From: Phalacrocorax aristotelis
Taxonomy: Eukaryota > Chordata > Aves > Suliformes > Phalacrocoracidae
Reading direction: 5' to 3'
Length of the DNA stretch: 64,000 bases
Assembly (NCBI RefSeq): GCF_949628215.1
Contig: NC_134279.1
Span: 50,890,266-50,954,265, forward strand
Positions 60,101-64,000 of the stretch are shown here, piece after piece. Both the position numbers and the translations under genes were made by a program. Every line of letters begins with the position of its first letter. Within the stretch, counting starts at the first letter, position 1. The notes beneath the pieces were generated by a model. It was not told the DNA's origin. It did not search any database and was given only the letters and a program-made list of their open reading frames with translations.

Positions 60101-63100
60101 ATTAATTACCTGCCCAGAGTTGTAGGCTACTGAAGAGCTTTCAGTCTGCCACTTACACTGGGCAGTGTTTTTTCTCTCAAGTTGAAGGATTAAAGTGCAT
60201 AGCAGCAGCCGTGCCTAATTGCTCAGTGGGAGGAGCTCACCAACATCTGGGTGTTCCATTTTCTTAACAAAAATATTTCTCTGTGAAGAGGTCAAGCGTT
60301 CCCTCACTGGTACATCAACTGACAGACTATGTGTGGACCACTTCTGGTGCAGACATGTATTGGATTTGTCCTAACCTACAAATTAAGGAAGCTTCTTAGG
60401 CATGTGGGGGCTATGATTCATATGACTGTTTATATATACAAAATAAATTTAACTCTGTTGTCATTAGGGACTCAGGCCCCTCTGGGGAGTCTGTAGAAAT
60501 CGTCCAACTTCCACAGAAGCTTGAAATGCAGTCACACTGCCAGACAACTATCAGGGCTATTTTTTTTTTTTAGCAAAAAAGTAGATTAATAACTGTACAG
60601 TAGGTAAAAAGCAGTCTTTAAAAAAAATACAGAAATTACACAAAAGGTGGTAGTAAAGTGCCTAGCAAGAATATAAAGAACAGGAGAATCAGCGCAAGCA
60701 GACAAACAACATTGCGTTCTTGCTCCCCTGACAAATTTTCCCAGTGCATATGTGGGAAAAAAAGACCATTTTTTCACTTCACTAGATAAAGTATTAGAGA
60801 GTTTAAAGCCAAGACTAGCATCATATCAGAGATTATACTCTGAGGCATGATTAGCTCACTTTTGTCCATACTCTAGACAGTGAGAACTGCCAGGAAGCCT
60901 CAAAAGCCTGCTGACGGTGCTCTTCAGCGGCACAGCTCATACCCATCCTGAGAGCAGGGGAAGCTGGAGCCCTCTGGCTCAGCTCTGCTCAACCTTTACG
61001 TCTGAGCTACCACCATTTCTCTCTCCCCTTTTCCTCCCCTCAGCAGCATGTTTCCCACACCTCCGTCAGTTCTCTGTTAGAGGGACAGCCTCTGGCTACA
61101 TCAAAGCTGCAGAGTATTCAGGCCTATTGTGTTTTTTAAGTGTGACTTCTGAGACATGGAGAAGCCAGGCACTTCTCAGTCCCTTACCCCTGTCCTGTCC
61201 CTACAGTGATCCCCAGCCTTACTGAGAGTGCTTAGAGTCCTTGACACAGGGAGGCTGACATTATTACATATCCATTTCCATTATGAGTTTTGCTGGGGAA
61301 GAAATCTGTACTTTGCCTTTATGTAAAAATACGGAGCAAGTTACTTGAAGCTGGATTTCAACTTTTTACTTGGTATTTTCACATGCATGCTCCATGACAA
61401 ACCACCCTGTGACTAGCTGCGTAAAAAACAAGACTATATTACAGATAGAGAACCTGAAGTGTTAAAAAATATATTTTCCCTCTCCCCCTTACCCCTTGAC
61501 AAGTCAGCCTTTAAACAAACACTAATACAAGGTAAGCCGACAGAACAACACTGAATAAATAGCTGCAAAAAACTTTTGGTTGCTAGATGTCTGCAGGCAT
61601 CGTGTAAACTGTATGCTACCTTCATGCTAGTTTAAAAAGGTGGTCTACATCAAGGGATCCCTACTCTGGCACTTCTGGCAAGAAACAGATGTTTTCAGGC
61701 TGGTAAAATTTTGAGATTAAAAAAAAGTAAAATAAATCAGTTTTCCCTCACTAGGAAAAAAACCCACAACCCACACTTGTGCTCCAACAGCTATCACTTA
61801 AGTTGTAAACCCAGGAAAGACAAATTTTAAAGTTACCTGCCTGTAGAAGAGTTAAAGATTTGTCTTTTTGCTTTCAGAAATCTGTCACTTAGTCCTGCTG
61901 CCAGTTTTCTCAACAAACAACTGGCATCTTTAAACTGTGAACCACCCTGCTAAGTGAGTCAGGTTTGATAACAGAAGTACTCCTCTGCTCCAACTGAACT
62001 GGGCTTAGTCTGAGAGGTTTTCCTTTTTTTTTTTTTGGGACTAGCCTTTTTATCTAGCCACCTAGGAAGCCGAACTAAGTCCCTCCGGAAGTTGTTTTCA
62101 GAATAACAATTTGCATTTAAATGTAAACACTGATACCATAAACGTAGTGTATACAAAAGGCACAAGACAATTAGATTTGTGTTGCTGAAACTTCCTTGAC
62201 TTTGAAAGTTGATAATGCATCTTTTATTATCTGGCCAGTAAACTCTGATCCTAAGCAAGCTGCTAGCTCCTGACTTAATTGAAGGGGGTTTCCTACAGGC
62301 AGCAGCGTGGCTTTTTGGTACTGCAATCCAATGCCCATTGTCCTGTAATTCAAATACCACAAGTTGTAACAGTAATTCTCCTTAACTGTACATGGTATTC
62401 ATCAAATTATGCAGTAAGAAAGGCAGTGTCTTAAAGAACAAGTGAAACAAGAAATCTGAGACAACTCTTCATTAATAAGAAACTAAGATTTTGAAAGCCG
62501 GTGGCCCTCAGGAACACAGGTTGGTAAAAAGCTTTTTGGATCAAAGTTAAGTGCTAACATTCACTTCCTGAAGCAGATAATGGCTCCAAATTGGACAGTA
62601 AACTCCCCACTTCATAACACTGTCCTGTGCAGCTCCCATCAAAATCCCCAGCTGGCCAGCTTCATCAATGCATTATCCATCTGAATGCAGGCTTTTTATT
62701 GCTCCACTCACCAGCGACCCACTGTAGCATTCAATTAAGAAAGGATGGGTTTTTTTCCCCCTCCACAACTTTTTAAACTACTGGTAGGGCACACCCAAGG
62801 GCAAACAGAGCCTTTGCCATAACGTTTTTCAAAAAATGTTCCAAAAGTAGTCAGACACTTCACTTGGGTTTCCTTATCTTCGAAAATTGCTTATCAAGCA
62901 CTCGAAAATACAGTCCATCAAGCCACTACGTTATTTGTACGCAACACTGGCTGTTCTCCCAATTCATAAAGCCAGTAGTGCAAAAATTTGATTTTAAAGT
63001 CAACTACTTAAAGCAATTTGAATTAATGGGTGAATTTTCAAAATCAAGACAAGAACATGGACTGATATGCAAGATCACATTTTTCTTGTGCTGAATATCG

Positions 63101-64000
63101 AAGTAAAACCAGCCATTGAATTTTTACAACTGTAAACTCAGACTCCTCTTTTTTTATCTTCCATTTCCTAATACTCAGAATCATCCTTCACCATTCAAAA
63201 CCAGTAATTTTAAGTTGAAACATTCTTTATATGGTTCAGAAGTAGTATGTTTAGTTTCATGTTTCAAGCAGTGACATGGAGATAGCTAATCGTCTGTCAG
63301 TTTGTTTTCTGAGCACATCCACACAGGAGCAGACAGGAGCAGCTGGCCAACAGGGCTGATATTTGGAAGAATGCATCTTCCTTCCGACAGCTTTTTCTTG
63401 AACTGGAACAGAACATTAATCACAAAATACATTATTAGAATTGAAGCATCCTTAAAAGTTAAGTTATTGCAACAGGTCTCATCAACTCAAAGGGGAAAGT
63501 GAACAACAGCTGCACGAAAATCCCTCCCTGAAGAGGAACACAGTGAGACTGTTCACAGTTATGTTTAATCCACTTTAGGATGACAGTGATTAAAAACTGA
63601 CTACATAGGAAGCAGGCCACCAGTTTATGAAATGAAGTGAGGTATTTTTAGAGTTCTTCCAGGTACCAACATAATTTAAAAAACAATTCTCTATTACATT
63701 AGTGTAAACCGCATCTGGCACTCTCAGTAATCTAGCTTTTTTGTTACACCTCCAGAAAGTCTTTCAAGTGCCACATGGTAATATCTCAGACAGAGCTAAG
63801 GGTACAACCAAACTGGCACTTACGCTCATGCCAGAGAAATTATCAGTCCTTAGCTACTGCTCTTTTGAGACGCGCATGCATCGGTCTGAGGCAAAACTGA
63901 CTTCCAGGAACCCTTTTATGTGGCTTTAAACTTACTCTTTGGAACGTAACCTCCTCTGAAGGTGGTCTCTTTTTGAAAAGCTGCACTTCAAAATGGATGC
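57151..64000. other. Distal region, no exon recognised
   Basis: About 6.8 kb without a recognisable exon, RNA gene or repeat family. Gene order predicts ZDHHC2 downstream on the minus strand, so part of this may be its 3' UTR; minus-strand AATAAA words occur at about 59850, 62231 and 62695. The longest open frame, 59310-59702 (-), 130 codons, matches no family I know. Two AT-rich tracts are seen, at about 58076-58112 and 59139-59160. Confidence 0.5.

Noticed and set aside
63301-64000. Searched as a possible ZDHHC2 terminal exon on the minus strand
   Set aside because: No frame gives the zinc-finger DHHC motif or a recognisable C-terminus; a donor-like GTAAGT near 63930 on the minus strand is not enough.
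1-64000. CRISPR arrays, tRNA or rRNA genes, operons, bacterial mobile elements
   Set aside because: None seen. The window is vertebrate nuclear DNA, so prokaryotic feature types do not apply, and no tRNA-like cloverleaf was recognised.

Overview
The window is vertebrate nuclear DNA, almost certainly from a bird. It has split genes with GT-AG introns, one strong CpG island, few repeats, and CR1 LINE fragments ending in the ATTCTRTG-type 8-base units typical of avian CR1. It carries three protein genes in conserved vertebrate order (the human 8p22 block MTMR7-VPS37A-CNOT7, here on the opposite strand). I did not find an unknown biological system; the locus is ordinary, with some small regulatory and structural features worth checking.

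Layout. 1-1529: intron of MTMR7. 1530-8451 (+): the last six coding exons of MTMR7 (334 residues, including the phosphatase active site CSDGWDR), then a 3' UTR to about 9020. 9026-16550: gap between two convergent genes, holding one MITE-like palindrome at about 10226-10312. 16892-30574 (-): the complete VPS37A coding sequence in 11 exons (392 residues), plus a probable small non-coding last exon near 16560-16622. 30030-31560: CpG island acting as a shared promoter. 31935-50009 (+): the complete CNOT7 coding sequence in six coding exons (285 residues), with a non-coding first exon in the island and a 3' UTR to about 51140 or 51580. 51600-64000: no coding exon recognised. This stretch holds CR1 fragments (53190-53765 +, 53766-53965 -, 55456-57150 +) and a probable solo LTR (54917-55378, -). 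By synteny the next gene should be ZDHHC2 on the minus strand, but none of its coding sequence is recognisable before the window ends.

Function. MTMR7 is a phosphoinositide 3-phosphatase, VPS37A is an ESCRT-I subunit and CNOT7 is a catalytic deadenylase of CCR4-NOT. MTMR7 and VPS37A both concern endosomal membranes. CNOT7 concerns mRNA decay and is linked to VPS37A only by the shared promoter. Exon joins were worked out by hand: every junction keeps frame and each joined protein reads through as the expected family member, so the coding coordinates are secure. UTR ends, promoter sites and repeat borders are estimates.
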